From Chlamydomonas reinhardtii (Eukaryota; Chlorophyta; Chlorophyceae; Chlamydomonadales; Chlamydomonadaceae): a DNA stretch of 64,000 nucleotides. How positions within the stretch are numbered: the stretch's first letter is position 1; each line of letters starts with the position of its first letter. The notes beneath the pieces were generated by a model that worked only from the letters and a program-made list of their open reading frames with translations, made no database searches and was not told where the DNA came from. The stretch lies in assembly GCF_000002595.2 (NCBI RefSeq), contig NC_057020.1, forward strand, positions 3,327,907 to 3,391,906. The letters are read 5' to 3'. The position numbers and the translations under genes were made by a program. This document shows positions 9,907 to 21,900 of the stretch, in pieces.

Positions 9907-12900
9907 ATGGGCTGCGGCGCATCCAGGGCGGGCGCGGAGGCAGCTGCAGCGGCGCAGTCGCCAGCGACGATGCGGCCTCAGCCAACTTCTGCGGCGCCTA
10001 AGCCGCAGCAGCAACATCAGCAGCAGCTGGCCGCAAACACGCCAGCAGGGGCCACGGGGGCGAAGTCTGGAGTCGTACCTACAATCGTTGCGCCAGCCCC
10101 AGCCCCAGCTGCAGCTGCAGCTGCGACGCAACCGCTTCAACCTCAGCAGCAAGGGCAGCAGCAGCCCGCAAGTCCTCAAGATGAGGACCATGGTGCTGTC
10201 GCGAAAGGCGATAACGTTACTGCTTGCAGCGGCAGCGGCACATCCGAGGGTGGGTGGCGGCAATCAATGCGAAGGGTGGGGTAGCCCTTCGCATTGGAAG
10301 CTGTTGGGTGCTGATGCCTGTCTCCGACTCATCCCGACGGTTCCCCAGTCCCTCACCCTGTGTCCCAAGCTCTCCTCACCACACCTCAGTGAAGGTTGAC
10401 GTGATCGATAAGATGGCCAGGGCCCTCAGGGTTCGGTACCGGTACTGTGCAAGGGCTATGTATGTGCGTGCATATCTGCATGTATGATAGGGTCAACTCA
10501 TGCGATCCCCCCCCCCACCCCACCCCACTTCACTTCTTGAATAATCATGAATGTAACCCCACACTCACAGACCCTCTGGCTGCCTCGAAACTGGGCATCA
10601 CGCTGCGGGGGCTGCGGCGGCTGGTGGGCCGGCTGCATGAGCGGTTCGGCGCCGAGCCTCTCGCGGCCATGAGCACCACGCAGGCGCGTGCATGCGTGTG
10701 TATGTGTGTGTGTGTGTGTGTGCGTGCGTGTGGGCGCGCGTGTGTGTATGCGTGCGTGTGCGCGCGCGTGTGTATATGCGTGCGTGTGCGCGCGCGTGTG
10801 TATATGCGTGCGTGTGCATATACTTGAGTGCACGTGCGTGCGGAATGGGCGTATGCGTGCGTGCATGCGTTTGGGTGGTGGCGTGAGTGGCTGACTGGCT
10901 GGCTAGCTGTGACCCAGCCACGACTTGCCCTTACGTGCACGACCCGCTTTTCCAACCCCCGCTCGTTTTCGTTGGTTTTGGTGTAGTTTGGGCTGGTACT
11001 TACACCCCCCCCCATACGCATCCACACACACACACACACACATATCTGCATGCAGGTGATGGAGCGCTATGTGCAGGAGGTGACGCGCGCGCGCCGCTGC
11101 CGCCTGCTGGAGCTGGCGCCGGGCGAGGTGGCGCCCGCTGACGTGGCGCCGCCGGCCTACTTCATCAGCCACTGCTGGAAGAACCGCGCGGTCCGCATGT
11201 TTGACTACGTGCTGACGTACCTGCAGCACGCGGATGAGGACGTGGCGGTGTGGATAGACATCCTGGCGGTGAACCAACACGCCGGAACCCAGGTGCGCTG
11301 GTGGCTGGGATGCAGTAACAAGGGGCGGGTGGCGGGCGAGGAGGCGGGCGGCGTGGCTGGCGGGAGGGGGAGATGCAGGCAAGCCTGCGGTGGCGCGGGT
11401 ATGCAGGCGGGCGGGCATGCAACGTGTGGTGAAGAAGGAGGTAGGCACGACAGCGCCATGCATCCCACTGCCCTGTCCAGGAACCCCCCTGGTTTAGTTT
11501 GGGCTGGTATCTACAACCCCCCTTACTCGTTGGGCACGGGCGTGAAAACCCCCCATCATCACCACCCCACCCCCTACAGGCTCAGCTCCACGACGTGAGC
11601 CCGGAGGCCTTCAGCGCAACAGTGCAGGCCTGCACCGCCGGCACGGTGGTGGTGCTGGACACGGAGGTGTGCAGCCCAGCCTCACGGGCATGGTGCATAT
11701 TCGAATGGTGCGTGCGGGCGTGCAGGGGCGCTGGAGCGCGGGGCTTGGTCCTACGCGCAGCGGCGGCTACAGGGGGGGCAGACGGTACGCGGCTGCGCAG
11801 CACTTCAGCGAATGTGCATCAACGCCACCCTCGCTCCCCGTGGAAACCGCCCCACCTGTCCACCTGCCCAGCTTCTGTCCACCCGCCACCCCACCGGCGC
11901 AGGACGCACACGCTAACGCTGCACGGCCCCGACGGACTGCACCTGCACCTGCGCCCGCAAGACCGCGGCCCGCTCATTGCCTCCATAGACGTCGAGGCCG
12001 CGCAGTGCTTCATGCCCGCTGACAAGGAAATGATCCTGGCAGAGGTGGCCAAGCACCACGCCTCGCCGCGGCTCTTCAACGCCAAGCTGAAGCTCCAACT
12101 TCTCCTGGAGCCCTTGAGCTACCGGGTGGACGTACGGCGGCTGAGTCAGCAGGCCGAGGCGGCGGGCACGGCGTGGGACTGGGCCGCCCTGGACAGCTGG
12201 CTTGGAGGTGCTGGTGGTGGGAGTGGTGGCAGCGGTGGTAGCGGTGGGAGTGGGGGTGGTGCGGTGGTAGGCCCAGCAACAGCAGGGGCCTCGCGCGTGC
12301 TGTGCATCTCGGGCGGCGCGGGCACGGGCAAGAGCACGCTGTCGGCAGCTCTGGTCGCGAGTGGTGGCGGTAGTGGTGGGGCAGCTAGCAGCGGCGCCGT
12401 GTTTGCGCACCACTTTGTCAAGTACAACGACGCGCGGCGACTGGAACCGGTGCGGGTGGTGAAGAGCCTTGCCTACCAACTGGCAGAAAGGTGGGTTTGG
12501 CGGGTGCAGTGGCGGCGGCGATGGGCAGAGGGTTGCTGCAGACACAGGACCAGGGACGGTACGGGTGTTGTGGGGTGCCAAGGCCGCCATGTGAGGCCAC
12601 CGGACCTCTTTGCCGCGACCCTGCAGGCTGCCACGGGTCCGGGACCTGCTGCTGGAGCTGGACGTGTCGGCAGTAGCAGGCCTCACAGACGTGGAGGAGG
12701 CCTTTCGGCTGCTGCTGCTACAGCCACTCCGGGCCTTCCATGAGCAGCAGCAGCAGCAGCAGCAGCAGGTGGTGCTCCTGGTCGATGCGCTTGATGAAGC
12801 CGACCCGCCAGAGCTACTGCGTGCCACCGCATCCACTGCCAGCAGCGGCGATGGCGGCGAAGGGTCAGCAGCGCAGCAAGCGCCGCCGGCATGCCCCACT

Positions 12901-15900
12901 GTGTGTGGCAACTCGGCTCTGCAGCTGCTGGTGTCACAGCTGTCGCAGCTGCCGCCCTGCGTGCGTTTCATCGTCACCACACGTCCGGACGCGGCGGCGG
13001 GGCAGGTGCTGCCGTGCCTGGAGCGCACGTTTGGCGGCGGCCGCGGCGGCGGCGTCACGCACCTGCGCCCCGCCGACATGCGCAAGGGCAGTAGCAGCAG
13101 CGGCGGCAGTGGCGGCTCCAACGGCGTGCTGCTGTACCATACGGCTGCGGCGGCGCTGGCCGATGAGGTCGCCAAGCCGAGCCGAGCAGCCGTACCCATG
13201 CCGCCACCGCCGCCGCAGCTGCCTGCCACTGCCAGCGTGCCGCAGCTGTCCGATGTACTCGACCTGTACGGGAAGGTCTTTGACGCCGCACGTGCCCGGT
13301 ACGGCGCCACCCCACCGCTGCCACTGCCCGACACCGCCGACTCCGGCCCGGTCCCTGGCTCGGCTGCGGCCGGCTCCAGCAGCAGTAGCCCCAGGGTGTC
13401 CGACCTGTTGTCGGTGTTGCTGGCGGCGCGGGAGCCGCTGTCCGCCTCCTTCCTTCAGCAGCTGGGCCTGGGCCCCGCCGTGTGCCTGCAGCTGCCGGGC
13501 TGGGGCCGGCTGTTCTTCAACGACGAGCACCACCTTTACACCGCACATCGCACACTGGACGAGTGGCTGCTCCGGAGTGGCAGTAGCCGCCGTGGCGGCG
13601 GCAGTGGTGGCAGTAGCAGCAGCGGCGGCGGCAAGGATCCCTTTGAGGTGCAGCTCGGCAATGGCCACCAGGTCATTGGTCTGTACCTCGCCAACAACGT
13701 GTGGCAGGGCGGCGCCGGGATCGCCGACGGCGCCAATACTACAACTGCCACTGGTGGCGGCACCGCCGCCGCCGCCCTACCGTACATGGTGCCGTACACA
13801 CTCAAGTACGTGGTGTCGCACCTGGTGGCGGCGGTGGAGTGGCAGGCTGTGGCATTTGCGGCGGCGGCGGACGGCGTTGACATCAGCGATCTGGATCCAC
13901 ACGTGGCGTACGGCCCGGCGGCGGTGTGCCTGGACAAGCTGCTGACGGATTTTGGGTTCTTGACGGCCGTGTTGGGTGCGGGTCACGGGCCTGCGCTTGT
14001 GGGCACACTGGCGGGATTGAGCGCCCACACCCGGCACAGCTACGACTTGCTAAGGTACGCTCAGAGCCTCAGGCACGCATCGATCGGCGCTTCGAAAGTG
14101 TACCTGCCCGCTTCACTCCAGCGCGTGACAGGCCGGGCAGGCCGCAACTCCGGGCCCCCTCATGTTCTCAGCTCGCTCCCCTTGCCTGCGTTGTTACCGC
14201 CCGCTCCACGCCAGCCCTCCCTCGCGCTGTCCCCACCACAGGTGGCTGCAGGCGGAGCAGTTCAACCTGGCCGGCAAGTCCCCCGCGGCGGCGGCCCTAC
14301 ACGCGCTGGCCACGGCGCCGGTGGGCTGCGGCCTGCACGCCGAGGCGGCGCGCGCCGCCGGCCTGCCCTGGGCCGCCCGCCGTGTGCTGCCTGACCCGGG
14401 CGGCTGGGCGCAGTCGCAGATGGTGCTCAAGGTGGGGGCTGTGGGAACGGCAGCAGCAGGGGGTGGCGGGATGGGCTGCAGCTCACCGCCGCGCCCCCGT
14501 GGCTAGATCCAGGGCATGCAAGCAAGGTGTAGGACTACGATGACGAGCGGCGAAACCCATTCCAACCAGCAATGCTTGCTTTCCTCGCGCTGTCTTGTCC
14601 GTGCATCCCATGCAACTTACCCCTGTCCGCCGCCACTTGCCGCCACTTGCCGCCACCCGCCGCCACTCGCCGCCACCCGCCGCCACTCGCCGCCACTCGC
14701 CGCAGGGCCACCCCGACAAGGTGCTGTGTGTGGCCTACAGCCCCGACAGCCGCCAGCTGGCCAGCTGCGGTGAGGATGACGGCGCCGTACGGGTGTACGA
14801 CACACGCACCGGCAGGTGCACTGCCGTACTGCAGCCGCAGCAGGAGGCGGCGCAGCCCCAGCCGCAGGCAAAGGCAGCCGACGGGGACGCCGGAGAAGCG
14901 GGGCCAGCAGCAGCTGCAGCCGCAGCGCCAGCGCCCGCAACGGGGCACGCGCCGGGCAAAAGCTGCCGCGCCGTTGCGTGGAGTCCTGACGGCCGGCGCT
15001 TGGCAAGCGGCGGCGACGACTGCCGCCTGCTGCTGTGGGACGCCGCCACGGGCCAGGTCACGCACGAGCTGGCGGGCGGGCACCAAGGCGGAGTGTACGG
15101 CCTTGCGTTTGGTCCGGGCGGAGCCAGGCTGGCGAGCTGCGGCGGCGACAAGGCAATTCGGATCTGGGACGTGGCCAGCGGCGCGCAGGTGTCGGTGCTG
15201 GCGGGCCACAACATGACCGTGCGGTGCGTGGCGTGGAGCCACAGCGGCCGCCACCTGGCCAGCGCGGGGGAGGACTGTACGGCACGTGTGTGGCGGGCGG
15301 CGGCGGGCAGGGAGGTGGAGGCGGGGGTGGAGGTGGCCAAGCTGGACGACTTCGATGACGACGTGAACGCCGTGGCGTGGAGCCCAGATGACCTGACGCT
15401 GGTGAGTTGGTGGGTGATGGTGGGTGGTGACATGGAATGAGGTTATGGGATGCACGGAAGGTGTTGGCGAGGTCAATGCGGGGTGTTGGCTGTGTCACGT
15501 GGGTTCAAGTTGTGGCTGCGCCTGGGTGATGAGGGCCTGCGCAGGGGATTGCCGGGACAAACAAGCGACTCTCCTCGCAAGGCTGCACACCGCCGATGCC
15601 CCGCGTGCTTTGATCAACCACCTCGTTTGTCCTTGTCTCTGGCGCCCTGCCTGTACCGGCACATGTCGGCACGTGCAACAGGTCATCTGCAGCTCGGACG
15701 GCAAGATGGTCCGCCACGACCTGGCCACTGGGGACACCGAGTCCGTCATGGAGCTTCGGGGCGGCGAGGTCAAGTGCGCGGCATTCAGCCCGCCACCCGC
15801 CTCAGCAGCCCTCCAGGCGGTCCGCCGGGGGCAGCCGCAGCAGCTGCTGCTGGCGTCGGGCGACCAGGCTGTGCGGCTGTGGGACGGCGAGACCTTCGCG

Positions 15901-17397
15901 CACCGCGGCGATCTGCCGGGTGGCAGCGGGCGTGTGCAGGTGGTGGCGTTCAATCCCGACGGCCGACAGCTGGCGGCGGGTGGGTAACACATTGTGTATT
16001 GGGGAGCACAGGAAGATGCTCACAGCGTGTATGTGCGCGCGCGCGCGTGTGCGTGTGCATATGCTGCACGCCCTGCTGGTTGCGTGGAGGCTCGCGAAGA
16101 TGCCTTGCTCACTGCCTGTTGTCGTTGAGTTGTGCTAATGCCCTTCCCTCACGATGCGTGCCTTACGTGCCACCCGCACCACCCGCCAGGCCGGAGTGAC
16201 ACAACCGTGCGCGTCTGGGATCTCACCACGGGCGCCGCGGGCGCCGGAGGCAGCGGTAGCGGCAGCGGAGGAACGGATGCCGCAGCCAACGAGGGCCCAG
16301 GGGACGTGGTGCGGCGACTGGCCATCCCAGCCGACGGGGAGCAGGTGGCGGTGGGCTGCAAGGACGGACATGTGCGTGTGTGGGACGTGGCGACGGGGGT
16401 GCTGATTGCCAAGATGCCAGGGCACGACACGGGTGTCAGCGACGTGGCGTGGAACCCCGCCCACTCCGCCCTCCTGGCCAGCTGCGCCCACGATGGCATG
16501 ATCCTGTGAGTGCAGGTGGCGTGTGGAAAGACACAGTCTAGGGCGGCCGGCTACGGTAGCCGATCATGCAAGTCGAAACGTGCAGGGTGCTTGGGTGGTT
16601 CAGAGAGCTCGCTGCACCCTGTAACTTTTGACACGTATGATTTCTCTACATGTATGACCTCCCCCACCTTCCCATGCACACCACATGCACTAGGGTGTGG
16701 GACCTGTCGGAGCTGCTCGGCCAGGCGATGCTGTTGCAGCTATCTGATTATCCAGCCGCCGAGCTCAGGCGGCAGATGACGGAGCTGAGGACCGCCGCAC
16801 GGCCGCGCTGCGCCGCCGTGCTGACCGAGCACGAGTGCGGCGTGCTGAGCGTGGCATGGAACCTGGCGGGCGACCTGCTTGCCAGCGGCGGGCGAGATGG
16901 CGTGGTGCGGGTGTGGGAGGTGGCGCAGGACGAGGCGGGGGACGTGGCAGCGAGTTGCCTAGCGGTGCTGACAGGACACACGGCGGCAGTGACGCGCGTG
17001 GCGTTCAGCGAGGAGGGAGGGCTCCTGGCGAGCTGCTGCAGCAGCGGCGGGGGTGGCGGCGGCGGTGGGGGCGCGGGGGAGGACAGCACGGTGCGTGTGT
17101 GGGCGGCACGCACGGGCGAGTGCCTGGCGGAGCTCGAAGGCCACAAGGGCGGTGTGCACGCGTTGGGCTTCTCTGCGCCGGACAGCGGCGGAGAGGGGCT
17201 GCAGCTACTGGCCACAGGCGGTGATGACAAGGTAAGTGGCTTTGCTGGTGGTAGACGTGCGCTTCCTCGCTTGCTTACCGGGCCATCTTCAGGCATGATA
17301 CGGTACATGCTCATCACGCGTGCCCCGCGGCGCCTGAGCGACCCATGTTGCACAATAGCCTGCAATGTCGCTTCCTCTACCTAAGTCCCTTCCCCAT

Positions 17398-17455
<58 letters not shown>

Positions 17456-18008
17456 ACAGGTGGTGCGGCTGTGGGCCCTGGGCTCCTCCGCCGGCGGCTC
17501 CAACCACTGCGTGGCGGAGCTGCAGCTGGGCGCGGCAGTGCGCGCCGCCCCCTCGCTGGACGAGCTGAGTGCCCGCGGCGACTTCAGCTTCCTAGCCGTG
17601 ACCGAGGCCACTGCGGGCCAGTTCCGGGGCATTGTGTACGGCCTGGCGTGGAGCGCGGACGGCCGCCGGCTGGTGGTGGCGGCCAATGATGACAGGCTGC
17701 GGGTGTATGAGGCGGCGGCGCTGGGGGCAGCAGCAGCGCAGGGGGGAGGCGAGGCGCGGCAGGAGGAGCAGCAGCGGCAGCAGGGGCGGCAGGGGCAGTG
17801 GGTGTGTGTGGCGGAGCTGCCTGGTCATGCCGAGACGGCGCTGGGCGGAGTCATGTGTGTTGCGAGCAGCATGGTGGGGGACGTGCTAGCGAGCGGCGGC
17901 TGCGACGGCACGGTGCGCGTGTGGCGGCCCACGGTGGAGGTGCGGGAGGTGGATCAGGATGGGGCAGCAGAGGACGGGGAAGGCGAAGGCGGCGAGGCGG
18001 GGCTTTAG
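9907..18008 (+). CDS. NLR-like STAND NTPase: TIR-like domain, NACHT, 14 WD40 repeats
   Basis: Thirteen exons (9907-10249, 10390-10446, 10571-10683, 11056-11292, 11580-11707, 11903-12490, 12627-14054, 14242-14431, 14706-15401, 15682-15979, 16190-16505, 16694-17231, 17460-18008) give about 1,826 residues. The N-terminus MGCGASRAG is an N-myristoylation/palmitoylation motif, followed by a Gln/Ala/Pro-rich stretch. Residues about 200-295 are TIR-like ([31 protein letters not shown]). The NACHT domain has a P-loop GGAGTGKST (Lys about 436), Walker [13 protein letters not shown] (about 536-547) and RFIVTTRPD (about 602-610). A helical NACHT-associated region follows, then 14 WD40 units from residue 1029, enough for two seven-bladed propellers. 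By analogy with NLRs, the propellers would sense a ligand, NACHT would oligomerise, and the N-terminus would signal, probably at a membrane. Exon 2 and the exon 3 donor are the least certain parts. Confidence 0.85.
10684..10830. repeat. GT/GC-rich microsatellite in an NLR-gene intron
   Basis: Alternating purine-pyrimidine sequence (GTGTGT, GCGCGCGTGTGTATATGCGTGC repeated about three times) begins right at the exon 3 donor, so the donor position is ambiguous. Such tracts can adopt Z-DNA; that is inference. Confidence 0.7.
17399..17458. repeat. CA microsatellite abutting a 3' splice site
   Basis: About 26 CA units followed by TACACACAG form the acceptor of the last exon of the NLR-like gene (exon starts 17460). 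Confidence 0.85.
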
Positions 18009-18984
18009 TCGGCTCTCTGTCATGCTAGGCGCGGCGTGAATGCGCATGGGTATGCGCGACGGGCACTGAGAAAGTTTCTTCTAAATCTAAGGCACATGCG
18101 ACCAGAGGCACTGACCATGAAATTGTGCGTCACATTGTCGGCAACATTGACAAGATGGACTTGCTGTGTGTGCCGTTAGTGAGGGGCAAAGGCCACAAAG
18201 TAGGTGGACGATGGACATGGGAACAGGACATTGAGAACTACGCGCGGATGGGGTTACGCTGTAGAATGTTATTGTTTGTAGGAGGGGGGCGGGACGGGGC
18301 GATGTACCTCAGCCGCGGCTGTCAGTCAGACATCGATGCGCATGTCTTCCGCTTCTTCCGCTTCGACGGGCCATACGTGGCATAGCATGCTCTAGGCGAC
18401 ATTTAAGCGTTTACTTGTTGTAACAGCCGTCAGTCGCCCCCAGCGCGCACGACTGTACGGGCCGTGCGATTACTGACGCAGCGAAGTGAGGCACGAGGCT
18501 GCGTTAAAGCTTCGGCCGCAAATACAACATTTACAGTGTACTACTGCCTGTTGTTATATCTGCTTAGAAGTCGAATTGTGGTGAGCTTGGGTAGTGTGCC
18601 ATAATCGCCGGGGTGTTTACCTCACTCACGCCGAAGTGGCCACCTGAGTGTATTTGGCAGTCCCGAGGCATCTTCTTTTGCTGTAATTGAAGTCTTCGGT
18701 AGTTACACAGTTCTCGGCTGTTCACTCGACCACGCAACCTACAAATAGACTTCGTGGAATGCGGTGTATGTAATGCCGGCGAGCACAGCTGAAATGAGCT
18801 CGGTGAGCGTTTGATACGAATCGGTGGGACCACGCGCGTCCCTCAGGGCGCTGTGCCTCTCGCCCGCTCGGGGCCTTTCGCGGGGATTTCCAGACACTGG
18901 CGCCGAGAGCGAGAGGCAGGACTTTGTGACGAACTTGATAATTCCATACACATCGAGTCACTAAGCCGATATAGCCATCCGCCT
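18009..18984. other. Intergenic: NLR-gene 3' UTR and ABC-transporter promoter side
   Basis: The 3' UTR extends to about 18,435. The remainder precedes the ABC transporter. An 86-codon frame at 18125-18385 falls inside the UTR and has no recognisable domain. Confidence 0.4.
18419..18423 (+). terminator. TGTAA polyadenylation signal (candidate) for the NLR-like gene
   Basis: TGTAA lies 411 bases after the stop codon, a usual 3' UTR length in this organism. Confidence 0.5.
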
Positions 18985-21900
18985 ATGACTAGCGTGGGCA
19001 GTCCCCGCTGTGCTGCGGCTCTCGGTCTCCGTCGAAACCACCTACCCCCTGTCCCCTGCTCACCCTGTGTTCCCCACCGTCACACAGACAAAAGTGGAGC
19101 CACAGGCTGCCGATGCTCCGGGTCGCCTGGGCTCGGCGCACAAGCGCACTGCGGCCTCGCGTGCGGACCTGCAGCTGGCGTTGGACCAGGCCACGAATGG
19201 CGACGCGCGCAACACGCTGTTGTACCAGAAGATGGATGCGCGTATGAAGAGGTGCGGCATGGAAGCATGGAGGGACGCGGCATGGATGCACATGCAGGCA
19301 TTACCGTATGGAGGGTTCCGCATGCCGCCGGGCAGCCAGCGTGCAACTGGGTCGGGCGGGTGTCCTCTGGCACAGCACGCCACGCCAGCGTGTTGTGTAT
19401 CGCTAGCGACAGCGGCCCGACCCCAGCGTGGTCTTTCTGAAGTGCACTGGTTTACGTGTGCATGTGTGCAACTGCGGGGCGTGTGCAGGGTGGGCCTGAC
19501 CATGCCCGGCGTGGAAGTGCGGTGGCAGGACCTGCGAGTGGAAGTGGAGGCCAAGCCCTCCAAAGCGGTGGGTGCGGGGGCAGGGTGGGTGCGCGAGTTA
19601 GATGCCCAGAAAACGCCAAATGGGTGGACCAGATGCCATATGGGTGTAAAAGCTGGCGTGGGCGGCCGTATGAATGCGGATTACTCAAGCTAGCGGAGGA
19701 GGGCTAGGCGCGCGCCTGATGGCCATGAGCCCAGACAGTCGGGCAGGGGCGAACAGAGTACTACCCCTCAACGTGGCGCGGAAAGCCGGCTCCACGTGCC
19801 CGCCTGCTGGCCTCCTCGTGCCCCGCCCCCGCCCTCAGGACAAAGCCAAGGCCTCGCCGCTGTGTGGTGCGGGCGGCGCCAAGCCGCGCCGCGTCATCCT
19901 GGATGCCGGCAGCGGCGTGCTGCCGCCCGGCCGCATGTGCCTGCTGCTGGGGCCGCCCGGCGGCGGCCGCTCCACCCTGCTCAAGGCGCTGTGCGGGCAG
20001 CTCATCCCGCCCACCGCGGGGCCCTCGCTCGCCGGCGCCGCCTCAGCCTGCCTGGGCGGCGGCGAGGAGGGCGGCGTGCCGGTGCGCTCGCACGGCCAGC
20101 TGCGGCAGCTCGGCACCGTCAGCTACAACGGGCTGCCGGTGCACGGCGGCGGGCGGGGGGCCCCGGCGGCGTTCGACGTGGCGCGTGTGGCCACGTACGT
20201 GAGCCAGATCGAGAACCACCTGCCCGAGCTGACGGTGGCGGAGACGCTGACCTTCGCGGCCAAGTGCCAGGGGTCGGGGCTGGCGCACCGTGAGTGGGCG
20301 CAGAGCGGGCAGCGGGAGAAGGGGAGCGGGAGGAGGGGACAGGATTCACAGGAATGAGGGGAGCACAGGTCCTGGTGTGTCGCTGGGCGGGTGATTGTGG
20401 GCATGAGGTACCGTGTGGGCCGCACGGCCTGCTGAGGCATCGTGGTAACTGAAGTGGGCACTCAGCATGGCGGGTTGCGTTGCTGGCCGCGTGTGACCTG
20501 TGTCGAAGGCCTCACGCCCCTGCCCCTGCCCCCGCCCCTGCCCCCGCTCCTGTCCCCGTCCCCGCCCACCCTGCAGGCCTGTCCGAGGTGCTGCACGCGC
20601 GCGAGGCGGCTGCGGGGGTGAAGGAGCAGGACCCGGAGCTGACGCGGCTGCAGCAGCTGTTCACGGGGCCGCAGGCGGCGGAGGCCACCGCGCAGGTGTG
20701 TACGGTATGGCTGGGGGAGGGGCCTGCCTAGAGGACGGCGGCAGCGGCTGGGACAAGCCCTGACACACGCGGTGTAAACTTTGTAAACGAAGCCGAAGGC
20801 GCCGTGGGTAAACTCTAAACAAGCGCGTATGGGTGTGCTAGGATTGAGAGTCATGCCAACTAACGCTCATGCTGGATGCCTTGTTGGTCTGACCGCAGCA
20901 CGTGGCGCGCATGCTGGGCATTGATCACGTGATGGACACGGTGGTGGGCAACGAGATGATCAAGGGCATCAGTGGCGGCCAGAAGCGCCGAGTCACGTTC
21001 GGCGAGATGATTGTCGGAATGGCAAACGTCCTCATGCTGGTGAGTGGGGGCGATCCACGTTTGTCGGCGTGCTGTGTGCCCCATGCACATGAGCATGTTT
21101 AGATCCTAGAACGTTTGCTGTGTACTTGTTCCTGTAACCTGTAACCTGTACAGGTGTTTGATGCGCATGTTCCTGCAAATTACTATGCAAGCATGCATGT
21201 ACCGGTTTTCAGCTTTGAATGCGTCCACCCAGCCACTTATCACCTACCCTGCAAAATCGCAGGACGAGGTGTCGAACGGTCTGGACGCTGCCGCAGTGCT
21301 AGGCATTGTGCAGGGACTGCGTGCTGCTGCCGAGTACAACAACGTGCGTGCATGTGTGTGCTGTGTGGGTGCCTGGTTGCCTGCTGAGCCGCTGCAAAAC
21401 ATTGATATGCTCGTGGGCACCCACCCATCCCGCTATGTCAATATGGTCACTTCCATCTACGTGTTCTCGCACCGCACTGCAACCCTTCATCCCTCGACAG
21501 GTGACCATTATGGCCACGCTGCTGCAGCCGGCGCCCGAGGTGGTGGCGTGCTTCCACGACGTCATCCTGCTCAGCCAGGGTGTTGTGGCGTATCACGGTG
21601 TGTGTGTGTGTGTATATGTGTGTATATGTGTGTGTGCATCCCCAGCATGATGGCAGCGCTGAGCCTGTGGCTTGGCCGCTCCCCTGACTACTACTGCGTG
21701 CTGACTCGGCAGTTGCGCCACGTGCACTCCCCCCCCACACACACGCCCAACGCTCACAGGCCCGACCGACCAGTTCCTGCCCTTCCTGACCAGTGTGGGT
21801 CTGGCGCCGGCGCTGGACGGCGGCCAGGAGCTGGCGGACTTTGCACAGGCGCGTCCGGGACGCGGGTGTGTGGGCGGCCAGAGGGCGGCGCATGGGCGCT

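Noticed and set aside
11913-13334. 473-codon minus-strand open frame
   Set aside because: Opposite-strand shadow of the NACHT exons; low-complexity Ser/Pro composition typical of GC-rich antisense frames.
12740-13945. 401-codon plus-strand frame overlapping the NACHT exon
   Set aside because: Ser/Arg/Cys-rich shifted frame of the real exon 7; the true frame has Walker B and conserved NACHT blocks.
18125-18385. 86-codon frame after the NLR-like gene
   Set aside because: Lies within the predicted 3' UTR before the TGTAA signal, with no family resemblance.
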